The notes: a model not told the origin generated them from the sequence alone. 64,000 nucleotides of DNA from Mycobacterium fragae (GCF_002102185.1 NZ_LQOW01000031.1:62001-126000); one strand, 5' to 3'. Counted from the first letter of the stretch, positions 37,554 to 47,239 are shown. Numbers and translations: made by a program.

Positions 37554-38933
37554 GTGAAGAGCACCGTCGAGCAGCTGAGCCCCACCCGGGTTCGCATCAA
37601 CGTCGAGGTGCCGTTCACGGAGCTGCAACCTGACTTCGACCGCGCCTACAAGGAGCTGGCCAAGCAGGTCCGCCTGCCCGGGTTTCGTCCCGGAAAGGCA
37701 CCGGCCAAGCTTTTGGAAGCGCGCATCGGCCGCGAAGCGATGCTCGATCAGGTGGTCAACGACGCACTGCCCAGCCGCTATGGCCAAGCCGTCACCGAAT
37801 CCGACGTGCGACCGCTCGGGCAGCCCGACATCGAGGTGACGAAAAAGGAGTACGGCGAGGAACTGGTCTTCACCGCCGAGGTCGACGTGCGACCGGAGAT
37901 CGCCCTGCCCGACCTGAGCGCGCTGAAGATCACGGTGGACCCGATCGAGGTCAGCGACGACGACGTCGAGGCCGAACTGCAGTCCCTGCGGGCAAGGTTC
38001 GGAACGCTGACCGGAGTAGACCGGCCCGCCGCCAACGGTGACTTCGTCTCGATCGACTTGTCCGCAACCATCGACGGGCAAGAAGTACCGGAGGCGGCGA
38101 CCAAGGGCCTGTCCCATGAGGTCGGGTCCGGCCAGCTCATCGACGGTCTCGACGAGGCGATCGTCGGCCTGTCGGCCGGGGAATCCCGGGTTTTCACCAC
38201 CAAACTGGCGGCCGGTCCACACGCGGGGGAGGACGCCGAGGTCACCGTCACCGTCGAGTCGGTCAAGGAGCGTGAACTGCCCGAACCTGATGACGAATTC
38301 GCCCAATTGGCAAGTGAATTCGACACCATCGACGAACTGCGGGCTAACCTTGCCGACCAGGTGCGCCGGGTCAAGCGCGTCCAGCAGGCGGAGGCGATCC
38401 AGGCCGCCACGCTGGATGCCCTGCTGGAGCAGGTGGACATGCCGCTGCCGGAGGCGATCGTGCAGGCGCAGGTCGACAACACCGTGCACAACGCCATCCA
38501 TGGCCTCGACCACGACGAAGCCAAATTCGCCGAGGCGCTCGCCGAGCGCGGCTCCTCACGCGAGGAGTTCGACGCCGATACCCGCTCGGCGGCGGAGAAG
38601 AGCGTCAAGACCCAACTGCTGATCGACGCGCTGGCCGACGACCTGGAGATCCAGGTGAGCCAGGAGGACCTCAGCGAACGGCTGGTGATGACATCGCAGC
38701 AGTACGGCATCGAGCCGCAACAGCTCTTGTCTTATCTGCAGCAGAACAACCAGTTGCCGGCCATGTTCGCCGATGTGCGTCGCGGGCTGACCATCGCCGC
38801 TGTGGTCGAAGCGGCCACGGTCACCGACACCGACGGAAACGTGATCGACACCAGCGAGTTCTTCGGTCGCCGGACTGCGGAGGAGACGGATGAGGCCGAA
38901 GAGGCCGCGGAGGTCAGCGGCGACTCGGCATGA
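37554..38933 (+). CDS. tig: Trigger factor, ribosome-associated chaperone and prolyl isomerase
   Basis: 459 residues. N-terminal ribosome-binding domain with the LPGFRPGKAP signature (about 43-52), FKBP-type isomerase domain (about 155-240, GDFVSIDLSATIDGQEV), then the long helical chaperone arms and an acidic tail rich in Glu/Ala. It binds nascent chains at the ribosome exit. GAGGAG lies upstream of the GTG. The gene precedes clpP1, clpP2 and clpX, grouping folding and proteolysis as in many bacteria. Confidence 0.95.
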   Translation: MKSTVEQLSPTRVRINVEVPFTELQPDFDRAYKELAKQVRLPGFRPGKAPAKLLEARIGREAMLDQVVNDALPSRYGQAVTESDVRPLGQPDIEVTKKEYGEELVFTAEVDVRPEIALPDLSALKITVDPIEVSDDDVEAELQSLRARFGTLTGVDRPAANGDFVSIDLSATIDGQEVPEAATKGLSHEVGSGQLIDGLDEAIVGLSAGESRVFTTKLAAGPHAGEDAEVTVTVESVKERELPEPDDEFAQLASEFDTIDELRANLADQVRRVKRVQQAEAIQAATLDALLEQVDMPLPEAIVQAQVDNTVHNAIHGLDHDEAKFAEALAERGSSREEFDADTRSAAEKSVKTQLLIDALADDLEIQVSQEDLSERLVMTSQQYGIEPQQLLSYLQQNNQLPAMFADVRRGLTIAAVVEAATVTDTDGNVIDTSEFFGRRTAEETDEAEEAAEVSGDSA

Positions 38934-38944
38934 CGCTGTGAGCG
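38934..38944 (-). promoter_or_regulatory. ClgR-type operator upstream of clpP1P2
   Basis: Directly after the tig stop. Read on the minus strand the sequence is CGCTCACAGCG, which matches the core CGCYNANRGCG reported for actinobacterial ClgR. It is 85 bases before the clpP1 start. ClgR is known to activate clpP1P2 in M. tuberculosis. The flanking bases match only partly. Confidence 0.6.
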
Positions 38945-39028
38945 AACGCCGGGACTTCAGGGAGTGCGCGACCGCTCCGGTTGGTTAATGTCGGTGCATA
39001 TGGAACTCGAGAAAGCAGGTACTCCACA

Positions 39029-39628
39029 GTGAGCGGTGACATGCGTTCGAACACGCAGGGTCTGAACCTCATCGATTCGGTCTATGAGCGTTTGCTCTCC
39101 GAGCGAATCATCTTCCTCGGGTCGCAGGTAGACGACGACATCGCCAACCGGCTCTGTGCGCAGATTCTGCTGCTCGCGGCCGAAGACCCGACCAAAGACA
39201 TCTCGCTCTACATCAACTCCCCGGGCGGGTCGATCAGCGCCGGCATGGCCATCTACGACACCATGGTGCTGGCGCCGTGCGACATCGCCACGTACGGGAT
39301 GGGCATGGCCGCGTCGATGGGCCAGTTCCTGCTGGCCGCCGGCACCAAGGGCAAGCGCTACGCGTTGCCGCACGCCCGCATCCTGATGCACCAGCCGCTG
39401 GGCGGCGTGACCGGTAGTGCCGCCGACATCGCCATCCAGGCCGAGCAGTTCGCCGTCATCAAGCAGGAGATGTTCCGGCTGAACGCCGAATTCACGGGCC
39501 AGCCGGTGGAGCGCATCATGGCGGATTCGGATCGCGACCGGTGGTTCACCGCCCAGGAAGCGCTGGAGTACGGGTTCGTCGACCACATCATCACCCGCGC
39601 CGAGACCAACGGAGTCGCACCATCATGA
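39029..39628 (+). CDS. clpP1: ATP-dependent Clp protease proteolytic subunit ClpP1
   Basis: 199 residues from GTG 39029. Catalytic Ser96 lies in GMGMAASMGQFL and His121 in LMHQPLGG; SPGGSISAGM is the oxyanion region. In mycobacteria it forms a mixed two-ring complex with ClpP2 and degrades substrates delivered by ClpX or ClpC1; both subunits are essential. A longer frame from 38981 runs through the promoter region and is unlikely. ATGA overlap with clpP2 keeps the two rings equimolar. Confidence 0.96.
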   Translation: MSGDMRSNTQGLNLIDSVYERLLSERIIFLGSQVDDDIANRLCAQILLLAAEDPTKDISLYINSPGGSISAGMAIYDTMVLAPCDIATYGMGMAASMGQFLLAAGTKGKRYALPHARILMHQPLGGVTGSAADIAIQAEQFAVIKQEMFRLNAEFTGQPVERIMADSDRDRWFTAQEALEYGFVDHIITRAETNGVAPS

Positions 39629-40260
39629 ACCCCGAAATCCAGCCGCAAGCACGCTACATCCTGCCGTCCTTCATCGAGCACTCCAGCTGGGGCGTCAAGG
39701 AGTCGAACCCGTATAACAAGCTGTTCGAGGAGCGGATCATCTTCCTCGGTGTCCAGGTCGATGACGCGTCGGCGAACGACATCATGGCGCAGCTGCTGGT
39801 GTTGGAGTCGTTGGACCCCGACCGCGACATCACCATGTACATCAACTCACCCGGCGGCGGGTTCACCTCGTTGATGGCGATCTACGACACGATGCAATAC
39901 GTTCGCGCCGACATTCAGACAGTGTGTCTGGGACAAGCCGCCTCGGCCGCGGCCGTGCTGCTGGCCGCCGGAACACCGGGTAAGCGGATGGCGCTGCCCA
40001 ATGCGCGAGTGTTGATCCACCAGCCGTCGTTGTCGGGGGTGATTCAGGGCCAGTTCTCGGACCTGGAAATCCAGGCCGCGGAAATCGAGCGGATGCGCAC
40101 GCTGATGGAAACCACCCTGGCTCGCCACACCAACAAGGACGCCGCGGTGATCCGCAAGGACACCGATCGCGACAAGATCCTGACCGCCGAAGAGGCCAAG
40201 GACTACGGGATCATCGACACCGTGCTCGAATACCGCAAACTCTCGGCGCAGCCGGCCTAG
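39625..40260 (+). CDS. clpP2: ATP-dependent Clp protease proteolytic subunit ClpP2
   Basis: 211 residues from ATG 39625, which overlaps the clpP1 stop. The catalytic Ser107 is in GQAASAAAVLL and His132 in LIHQPSLSG. The N-terminal extension (MNPEIQPQARYILPSFIEHS) distinguishes ClpP2 from ClpP1; part of it is removed as a propeptide in the known enzyme. It is the ring that binds ClpX/ClpC1. The stop TAG shares CTAG with the convergent mmuM stop. Confidence 0.96.
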   Translation: MNPEIQPQARYILPSFIEHSSWGVKESNPYNKLFEERIIFLGVQVDDASANDIMAQLLVLESLDPDRDITMYINSPGGGFTSLMAIYDTMQYVRADIQTVCLGQAASAAAVLLAAGTPGKRMALPNARVLIHQPSLSGVIQGQFSDLEIQAAEIERMRTLMETTLARHTNKDAAVIRKDTDRDKILTAEEAKDYGIIDTVLEYRKLSAQPA

Positions 40261-41135
40261 GCCACCGCTGCCGCAACCTCCGCAATATCGTCCGGCCGCA
40301 CTCGGCAACACCCGCCGACAACGCGCGCTCCCGCTGCCAACCACTGTGGGGCCAACCGAGCCGAAAACCGCGGTGGCCCAACCCAACCGCGCCGACCGCT
40401 ATCCCAGCGCTCGCCGCTATTGGGATACACGATCACGGGTTTGCCGGTTTGTCGGGCCAGGCCGATCGCGGGCAGCACGTCGTCGGGCGAGCAGCAATTG
40501 ACCCCGACCGCGACGATCTCCGGCACCCCGGCCGCGACGGCGAACGCGTCGGCCAGCGGCTGACCGGCCCGGGTGGAGGTGCCGTCGACGGTGTAGCTGA
40601 GCCAGGCCGGCATGTCGATCCGGCGCACCACGTTCACCAACGCCTCGGCCTCGTCGACGTCGGGGATGGTTTCCAGCGCCAGCACGTCGGCGCCGGCATC
40701 GGCGAGGACGTCCAGCCGGGGCCGGTGCCAGGCTTGCAGCTGCGCAACGGACAGCCCGTAGCGTCCGCGGTATTCCGACCCGTCGGCCAGTGCGGCGCCG
40801 TATGGCCCAATCGAAGCGGCCACCCATCCCATGCCCACCTCGTCCCGCGCAGCGTTGGCAAGCTCCACGCTGCGCCGCAGCAACCGCACAGTGTCATCAC
40901 GGTCGATCCCGCGGGCGGCGAAGCCCTCGAACGACGCCTGGTAACTGGCAGTGGTCGCGATCATCGCCCCGGCGCGGAAGAACGCCGAATGCACGGCGGT
41001 GATCTCCTGCGGCGCATCCACCAGCAGCCGCGCCGACCACAACGCATCTGAGAGATCATTGCCGCGCGCCTCGAGCTCGGTCGCCAGGCCGCCATCGGCG
41101 ATCAGCGCGGTATCGTCGGGCACGGCGAATCCCAC
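40257..41135 (-). CDS. mmuM: Homocysteine S-methyltransferase
   Basis: 292 residues from GTG 41135. The zinc-binding cysteines are visible in VGVNCCSPDD and VVGGCCRVRPDDI, the NCx ... GGCC pattern of S-methylmethionine- or betaine-type methyltransferases, with LIADGGLATELEARG at the N-terminus. It methylates homocysteine to methionine using S-methylmethionine or a similar donor. The start is favoured by a TACATT box exactly 6 bases upstream; a longer frame to 41180 crosses that box. It converges on clpP2, sharing the CTAG stop sequence. Confidence 0.9.
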   Translation of the reverse strand: MGFAVPDDTALIADGGLATELEARGNDLSDALWSARLLVDAPQEITAVHSAFFRAGAMIATTASYQASFEGFAARGIDRDDTVRLLRRSVELANAARDEVGMGWVAASIGPYGAALADGSEYRGRYGLSVAQLQAWHRPRLDVLADAGADVLALETIPDVDEAEALVNVVRRIDMPAWLSYTVDGTSTRAGQPLADAFAVAAGVPEIVAVGVNCCSPDDVLPAIGLARQTGKPVIVYPNSGERWDSGRRGWVGPPRFSARLAPQWLAAGARVVGGCCRVRPDDIAEVAAAVA

Positions 41136-41141
41136 ACATCT

Positions 41142-41147
41142 AATGTA
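41142..41147 (-). promoter_or_regulatory. -10 box TACATT, leaderless mmuM start
   Basis: On the minus strand TACATT (41147 to 41142) is followed by AGATGT and then the GTG at 41135. This places the transcription start on the first base of the start codon. Confidence 0.6.
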
Positions 41148-41384
41148 GGGTGGCCCCGCCGGTCCGCCTCTCGGTCGCATAACGGCCGCGACACGCCAAA
41201 GACACGGCGGCGCGTTCCGGCGCGCGCTCGCCGTCCTCAGGCGATATGTTCACAACGGACAGGCACGAATATCACCGACGCGATTCGCCTCTAACGGTCG
41301 CATCGCCGTAGAGCAAGCGGGTAGCGTCGGGAAATACACGCGGCATAGCACGAAACGGTGAACAGGAAGTAGGCCCTCAGCACC

Positions 41385-42668
41385 ATGGCGCGCATCGGAG
41401 ACGGCGGTGACTTGCTGAAGTGCTCCTTCTGCGGCAAGAGCCAGAAACAGGTCAAAAAGCTCATTGCGGGTCCTGGTGTCTACATCTGCGATGAGTGCAT
41501 CGATCTGTGCAACGAGATCATCGAAGAGGAACTCGCCGACGCCGACGACGTCAAACTCGATGAGCTGCCCAAGCCCGCTGAGATCCGGGATTTCCTGGAG
41601 GGTTACGTCATCGGTCAGGACACCGCCAAGCGGACCCTGGCCGTCGCCGTCTACAACCACTACAAGCGGATCCAAGCCGGCGAGAAGACGCGCGACTCCC
41701 GTTCGGGCGAACCTGTCGAGCTGACCAAGTCCAACATCTTGATGCTCGGCCCAACGGGCTGCGGTAAGACGTACCTGGCCCAAACGCTGGCCAAGATGCT
41801 CAATGTGCCGTTCGCCATCGCCGACGCCACCGCGCTGACCGAGGCGGGCTATGTCGGCGAAGACGTCGAGAACATATTGCTCAAACTGATCCAGGCCGCG
41901 GACTACGACGTCAAGCGCGCCGAGACCGGCATCATCTACATCGACGAGGTCGACAAGATCGCCCGCAAGAGCGAGAACCCGTCGATCACCCGCGACGTCT
42001 CCGGCGAGGGCGTGCAGCAGGCACTGCTGAAAATCCTCGAGGGCACCCAGGCGTCGGTGCCGCCGCAGGGCGGCCGCAAACACCCGCACCAGGAGTTCAT
42101 CCAGATCGACACCACCAACGTGTTGTTCATCGTGGCCGGTGCGTTCGCCGGGCTGGAGAAGATTGTCTCCGACCGCGTCGGCAAACGCGGGCTGGGCTTC
42201 GGCGCGGAGGTCCGCTCCAAGGCCGAGATCGACACCACCGATCACTTCGCCGAAGTGATGCCCGAAGACCTGATCAAATACGGGTTGATTCCCGAATTCA
42301 TCGGCCGGCTGCCCGTGGTCGCCTCGGTGACCAACCTGGACATGGATTCATTGGTCAGAATCCTGTCCGAGCCGAAGAATGCCTTGGTCAAGCAGTACAC
42401 CCGGCTCTTCGAGATGGACAACGTGGAGCTGGAATTCTCCGCCGACGCGCTGGAAGCCATTGCGGAGCAAGCCATCCACCGCGGCACCGGGGCCCGCGGT
42501 CTGCGCGCGATCATGGAGGAAGTGCTGCTGCCGGTGATGTACGACATCCCCAGCCGCGACGACGTCGCCAAGGTCGTCGTGACCAAGGAGACCGTGCAGG
42601 ACAACGTGCTGCCGACGATCGTGCCGCGCAAGCCGTCGCGCACCGAGCGGCGCGACAAGAGCGCCTGA
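41385..42668 (+). CDS. clpX: ATP-dependent Clp protease ATPase subunit ClpX
   Basis: 427 residues. The zinc-binding domain has Cys13, Cys16, Cys35 and Cys38; the AAA+ module has Walker A GPTGCGKT (122-129), Walker B IIYIDEVDKI, the pore loop EAGYVGED and a C-terminal sensor-2 region GTGARGLRAIMEE. It unfolds tagged proteins and feeds them to ClpP1P2. A 249-base region separates it from the divergent mmuM and should hold its promoter; no clear -10 box was singled out. Not co-transcribed with clpP1P2 because mmuM intervenes on the other strand. Confidence 0.96.
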   Translation: MARIGDGGDLLKCSFCGKSQKQVKKLIAGPGVYICDECIDLCNEIIEEELADADDVKLDELPKPAEIRDFLEGYVIGQDTAKRTLAVAVYNHYKRIQAGEKTRDSRSGEPVELTKSNILMLGPTGCGKTYLAQTLAKMLNVPFAIADATALTEAGYVGEDVENILLKLIQAADYDVKRAETGIIYIDEVDKIARKSENPSITRDVSGEGVQQALLKILEGTQASVPPQGGRKHPHQEFIQIDTTNVLFIVAGAFAGLEKIVSDRVGKRGLGFGAEVRSKAEIDTTDHFAEVMPEDLIKYGLIPEFIGRLPVVASVTNLDMDSLVRILSEPKNALVKQYTRLFEMDNVELEFSADALEAIAEQAIHRGTGARGLRAIMEEVLLPVMYDIPSRDDVAKVVVTKETVQDNVLPTIVPRKPSRTERRDKSA

Positions 42669-42860
42669 CCCACGGCCCGCGGGGTGCTAGCTAACGTTAC
42701 TCGCGCGTAGGTTTTGTTCTTAGACTTCGTCTGCCAGCAAAAGTGACGAACACCACACTTTGATTGGATGGACCCCATTAGCGTGTGTCTGACCTCGTCC
42801 TTTGGCCGAGTAGAGGTAGCGTGGTGGTGCGCGCGAGCATGAATGAAACCCTAAGAGCAG

Positions 42861-42869
42861 TGCAATAAT
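42861..42869 (+). promoter_or_regulatory. Extended -10 promoter (TGCAATAAT) for korAB
   Basis: TGCAATAAT at 42861-42869 matches the extended -10 form TGNTATAAT in 7 of 8 defined positions. The start would be near 42876, leaving a leader of about 53 bases before korA. No clear -35 box. Confidence 0.45.
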
Positions 42870-42928
42870 CGGTACTGCCAGTGACATAAAACTTGGCCGG
42901 GGGTCCACTCCAACGGCGGTGAACAGCG

Positions 42929-44902
42929 ATGGAAGGCGGGGACGTGGGTCCGAGCGATAACGGAGCCAGGTCGGAATCTCATACCACAGCGGCGCCCGAG
43001 CGCCGAAAGTTGGAACAAGTCGTCATTCGTTTCGCCGGGGACTCCGGTGATGGCATGCAGCTCACCGGTGACCGGTTCACATCCGAAGCCGCCGTCTTCG
43101 GCAACGATCTGGCCACCCAACCGAACTATCCCGCCGAGATCCGCGCGCCCGCAGGCACCCTGCCCGGGGTCTCGTCGTTCCAGATCCAAATCGCCGACTA
43201 CGACATCCTCACCGCCGGTGACCGGCCCGACGTGCTGGTCGCGATGAACCCCGCGGCGTTGAAGGCAAACCTCGGCGACCTGCCCCGCGGCGGGCTGGTG
43301 ATCGTCAACTCCGACGAGTTCACCAAGCGCAACTTGGCCAAAGTCGGCTACGAAGCCGACCCGCTCGAATCTGGCGAGCTGTCGGACTACGTCGTGCAAG
43401 CTGTGCCGATGACGACGCTGACACTCGGCGCCGTCGAGCCGATCGGTGCGTCGAAGAAAGACGGCCAGCGCGCCAAAAACATGTTCGCGCTTGGCCTTTT
43501 GTCGTGGATGTATGGGCGGCCGATTCAGACCAGCGAGAACTTCATCCGAGAGAAGTTCGCCGGCAAGCCCGACATCGCGGAGACCAACGTGCTGGCGCTG
43601 AAGGCGGGATGGAACTACGGCGAAACCACCGAGGCCTTCGCCACCACCTACGAGGTTTCAAGGGCGGTACTGCCCGCGGGCGAGTACCGGCAGATCTCCG
43701 GTAACACCGCAATGGCGTACGGCATCGTCGCGGCCGGACAGCTCGCCGACATCCCGGTTGTGCTCGGCAGTTATCCGATCACCCCGGCCTCGGACATCCT
43801 GCACGAGCTGTCCAAGCACAAGAACTTCAACGTGATCACCTTTCAGGCCGAAGACGAGATCGGCGGCGTGTGCGCTGCGTTGGGCGCCGCCTACGGCGGT
43901 GCTCTGGGGGTGACCAGCACCTCGGGGCCCGGTCTGTCGCTGAAAGCCGAAGCGATCGGCCTTGGTGTGATGACCGAGCTGCCAATGCTCATCATCGACG
44001 TACAGCGCGCAGGCCCGTCAACCGGAATGCCGACCAAGACCGAACAGGCCGACCTGATGCAGGCGATGTACGGGCGCAACGGCGAGTCGCCGGTGGCGGT
44101 GCTGGCGCCATGTTCGCCGTCCGACTGTTTTGAAACCGCCATCGAGGCGGTGCGAATCGCGGTGTCGTACCACACCCCGGTGATCGTCTTGTCCGACGGC
44201 GCAATCGCCAACGGCTCGGAGCCATGGCGCATCCCGGACGTCGATGCGCTGGAACCGATCGAGCACACCTTCGCCAAACCGGATGAGCCCTTCCAGCCGT
44301 ACGCCCGTGACCCGGAAACCCTCGCCCGTCAGTTCGCGATTCCGGGCACTCCCGGGCTGGAACACCGCATCGGCGGCCTGGAGTGTGCAAACGGCTCGGG
44401 CAACATCTCCTACGATCCGGCCAACCACGAGCTCATGGTGCGGTTGCGCGAGGCCAAAATCGACGGCATCCGCGTGCCGGATCTGGAAGTCGACGATCCG
44501 ACCGGCGACGCCGAGCTGCTGCTGATCGGCTGGGGCAGCACCTACGGTCCGATCGGGGAAGCGTGTCGGCGCGCGCGGCGCAACGGCATCAAGGTCGCAC
44601 ACGCCCATCTGCGCCATCTTCGCCCATTCCCTGCCAACCTCGGCGAAGTGCTGCGGCGCTACCCGCAGGTGGTGGCCCCCGAGATGAACATGGGCCAGCT
44701 GGCGCTGCTGCTGCGCGGCAAGTATTTGGTCGACGTGCAATCGGTCACCAAGGTTCAGGGCGTTTCGTTCTTGGCCGACGAGGTGGGCCGCGTCATCCGC
44801 GCCGCGCTGGGCGGGACGCTGGCCGAGATCGAGCAAGACAAGACGATGGTCGCCAGGTTGGCGGCGGCTACTGTGGGCAGTGGCGTAGGAGCTGAAGTAT
44901 GA
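42929..44902 (+). CDS. korA: 2-oxoglutarate:ferredoxin oxidoreductase alpha subunit (KorA)
   Basis: 657 residues. The N-terminal gamma-like domain begins QVVIRFAGDSGDGMQLTGDRF, and the alpha domain starts near residue 255 with GNTAMAYGIVAAGQLADIP and contains SYPITPASDILHELS, TFQAEDEIGGVCAALGAAYG and TSGPGLSLKAEAIGLG. This gamma-alpha fusion is the usual form in mycobacteria. It converts 2-oxoglutarate to succinyl-CoA and reduces ferredoxin, an alternative to the 2-oxoglutarate dehydrogenase complex. Four-base overlap with korB (ATGA). Confidence 0.94.
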   Translation: MEGGDVGPSDNGARSESHTTAAPERRKLEQVVIRFAGDSGDGMQLTGDRFTSEAAVFGNDLATQPNYPAEIRAPAGTLPGVSSFQIQIADYDILTAGDRPDVLVAMNPAALKANLGDLPRGGLVIVNSDEFTKRNLAKVGYEADPLESGELSDYVVQAVPMTTLTLGAVEPIGASKKDGQRAKNMFALGLLSWMYGRPIQTSENFIREKFAGKPDIAETNVLALKAGWNYGETTEAFATTYEVSRAVLPAGEYRQISGNTAMAYGIVAAGQLADIPVVLGSYPITPASDILHELSKHKNFNVITFQAEDEIGGVCAALGAAYGGALGVTSTSGPGLSLKAEAIGLGVMTELPMLIIDVQRAGPSTGMPTKTEQADLMQAMYGRNGESPVAVLAPCSPSDCFETAIEAVRIAVSYHTPVIVLSDGAIANGSEPWRIPDVDALEPIEHTFAKPDEPFQPYARDPETLARQFAIPGTPGLEHRIGGLECANGSGNISYDPANHELMVRLREAKIDGIRVPDLEVDDPTGDAELLLIGWGSTYGPIGEACRRARRNGIKVAHAHLRHLRPFPANLGEVLRRYPQVVAPEMNMGQLALLLRGKYLVDVQSVTKVQGVSFLADEVGRVIRAALGGTLAEIEQDKTMVARLAAATVGSGVGAEV

Positions 44903-45990
44903 CTGACGTGATCGGCAATCTGGCGGGGGCAGAGCTTCCTTTGACGGATGCGCTGTCCAAGCACAGCGCAGTGCCCACCACCGACCAACCGCAGAAGGCC
45001 AAGGACTTCACCAGTGACCAGGAAGTCCGCTGGTGCCCCGGTTGCGGCGACTACGTCATCCTCAATACGATGCGGAACTTCCTGCCCGAGTTGGGATTAC
45101 GCCGCGAGAACATCGTCTTCGTCAGCGGCATCGGCTGCTCCAGCAGGTTCCCGTACTACCTGGAGACCTATGGCCTGCATTCCATCCATGGGCGTGCGCC
45201 GGCCATCGCGACGGGTCTGGCGCTGGCCCGCGAGGACCTGTCGGTATGGGTGGTCACCGGTGACGGCGACGCGTTGTCGATCGGCGGTAATCATCTGATC
45301 CACGCGTTGCGGCGCAACGTCAACTTGACGATCCTGCTGTTCAACAACCGGATCTACGGGCTGACCAAGGGGCAGTACTCGCCGACCTCCGAAGTCGGCA
45401 AGGTGACCAAGTCGACCCCGATGGGATCACTGGACCAGCCGTTCAACCCCGTCTCGGTGGCGCTCGGCGCGGAGGCGAGCTTCGTCGGCCGCGCGCTGGA
45501 CTCCGACCGCAAGGGGCTGTCGGAGGTGCTGCGAGCGGCGGCCCAGCACCGCGGGTCCGCCCTGGTCGAGATCCTGCAGGACTGCCCGATTTTCAACGAC
45601 GGCTCGTTCGACGCGCTGCGCAAAGAGGGCGCCGAGGAGCGACTGATCAACGTCCGTCACGGCGAGCCGATCGTGTTCGGCGCCAACGGCGAATACTGCG
45701 TGGTGCGGTCCGGCTATGGCCTGGAGGTGGCCAAGACCGCCGACGTCAGTGTCGATGAGATCGTCGTGCATGACGCGCACCTCACCGACTCCGCCTACGC
45801 GTTCGCCCTTTCGCGGCTATCCGAGCAGAACCTCGAGCACACCGTGATGGGCATCTTCCGTCAGGTCAATCGGCCTACCTACGACGACGCGGCCCGGGCA
45901 CAGGTTGGTGCCGCGAAGGAATCCAAGCCGGCTGGCCGCGCTGCCCTGCAATCGCTGTTGCGCGGGCGCGACACCTGGACCGTCGACTGA
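44899..45990 (+). CDS. korB: 2-oxoglutarate:ferredoxin oxidoreductase beta subunit (KorB)
   Basis: 363 residues. WCPGCGDYVIL provides cysteines of the beta subunit, SGIGCSSRFPYYLETYGLHS follows, and GDGDALSIGGNHLIHALRRN is the TPP/Mg motif. No extra ferredoxin domain is present, so electrons pass to a separate ferredoxin. Functional unit with korA; loss makes M. tuberculosis dependent on CO2 or the conventional pathway under some conditions. One base separates it from the mobA GTG. Confidence 0.94.
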   Translation: MTDVIGNLAGAELPLTDALSKHSAVPTTDQPQKAKDFTSDQEVRWCPGCGDYVILNTMRNFLPELGLRRENIVFVSGIGCSSRFPYYLETYGLHSIHGRAPAIATGLALAREDLSVWVVTGDGDALSIGGNHLIHALRRNVNLTILLFNNRIYGLTKGQYSPTSEVGKVTKSTPMGSLDQPFNPVSVALGAEASFVGRALDSDRKGLSEVLRAAAQHRGSALVEILQDCPIFNDGSFDALRKEGAEERLINVRHGEPIVFGANGEYCVVRSGYGLEVAKTADVSVDEIVVHDAHLTDSAYAFALSRLSEQNLEHTVMGIFRQVNRPTYDDAARAQVGAAKESKPAGRAALQSLLRGRDTWTVD

Positions 45991-45991
45991 C

Positions 45992-46627
45992 GTGACACCG
46001 CCTACGGCCGGGCCCGTTTCGTTGGCCGGGGTGGTGCTCGCTGGGGGCGCATCGCGGCGGATGGGCCGGGACAAGGCCACGATGCCTTTTCCGGGACCGG
46101 TTTCCGACGGTCTTCGCCGGGCAGGCACCGAAGGCCCCACAACGATGGTCGAATACATGGTCAGCGTGCTCGACCAGCGGTGCCAACCGGTTTTCGTGGT
46201 GGCCGCGCCGGGACAACCCCTGCCGCCGCTGCACGCCGAGGTGGTACGCGACGAGGTGCGTGGACTGGGTCCGCTGCTCGCGACCGGACGGGGATTGCGT
46301 GCGGCTGCCGAGGCCGGCGCGAAGCGGGCGTTCGTATGCGCCGTCGATATGCCGTTTCTCACCGTCGATTTGATCGACACCCTGGTGGAACGGGCAGCCG
46401 AAGTGGACGCCGACGTCGTGCTGCCCTGGGACGGCCGTGACCACTATCTGGCCGCGGTGTACCGCACCGACCTAGCCGAGCGGATCGCTGCGCTGGTGGC
46501 CGCCGGCGAACGCAAGATGCGCGCGTTGGTCGACAGCATCGACGCGCAGCGGATCGTGCTTCCCGCTTCCCGGTCGTTGGCCAACGTTAATTCTGCCGCC
46601 GACCTGCGCTCACTTTTGCAAGCCTGA
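45992..46627 (+). CDS. mobA: Molybdenum cofactor guanylyltransferase
   Basis: 211 residues from GTG 45992. The nucleotide-binding signature LAGGASRRMGRDKA is near residues 16-29 and the metal site CAVDMPFLTVDLID is in the middle. It attaches GMP to molybdopterin to form the bis-MGD cofactor. The start follows the korB stop by one base, so it is in the same transcript. A longer frame begins inside korB and is not needed. Confidence 0.9.
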   Translation: MTPPTAGPVSLAGVVLAGGASRRMGRDKATMPFPGPVSDGLRRAGTEGPTTMVEYMVSVLDQRCQPVFVVAAPGQPLPPLHAEVVRDEVRGLGPLLATGRGLRAAAEAGAKRAFVCAVDMPFLTVDLIDTLVERAAEVDADVVLPWDGRDHYLAAVYRTDLAERIAALVAAGERKMRALVDSIDAQRIVLPASRSLANVNSAADLRSLLQA

Positions 46628-46957
46628 CGCTAATTGGGCGCCATTTACTGACGAATTCAATTTCGAATTCGGCTTGCTCGATTTCGGATATTGAGCCGAC
46701 TGATTGTAATAATTGGCGCTATTCACATCGGGGCACTGATTCAATAGTAACCACATTCGCGACTGACGAGGTCGCATCCAGCCTGCGCCGGGGCCGCCCG
46801 TATTGCGTTGAGGCGGCAGCGATTTGAGCCCAATGGCCAATCAACTGTGAACGGGTCCTACCGGTATTAGGCGTTGCAAAAGCGGATCGCAGGACGATTC
46901 CGGCAAACAGGTGGAAGTTTGGTTGTAAAGCGTTCGCTTTTCGCTTCCAAGATAGTG

Positions 46958-46982
46958 ATATGCCTTGGGACACAAGGCATAT
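46958..46982 (+). other. Perfect 10-bp hairpin in the mobA-rpfE gap
   Basis: ATATGCCTTG (46958-46967) and CAAGGCATAT (46973-46982) enclose GGACA. A second stem GCCCC/GGGGC follows at 46999-47013. The position away from any coding end suggests a small RNA terminator or a regulator site. Confidence 0.4.
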
Positions 46983-47239
46983 GGTGAAAGCGCGTTGAGC
47001 CCCGTGGCGGGGCGGCGCTCTCCGCGACGCCACATATCTCATGGAATTGAAAAGCGTTGTGGCACAGTATATTAGACCTATTCGATGGCCGTGTGGAGGC
47101 TTGCGATGACGCGATACGCCGCGGCGTTACACTCCGCTAGCTAACGCCCGGCTCGCCTTCACGCGAGGGATGAGCGCAAAACACTCCAAAACACTTGGCG
47201 TGACACCGTGTAAAGCCGTGGTGCAGCTCACAATATCTG

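Noticed and set aside
46610..46840. 76-codon minus-strand frame in the mobA-rpfE gap
   Set aside because: Overlaps the end of mobA, lacks a ribosome site, and its Asn/Ser/Gln content follows from the local AT-richness.
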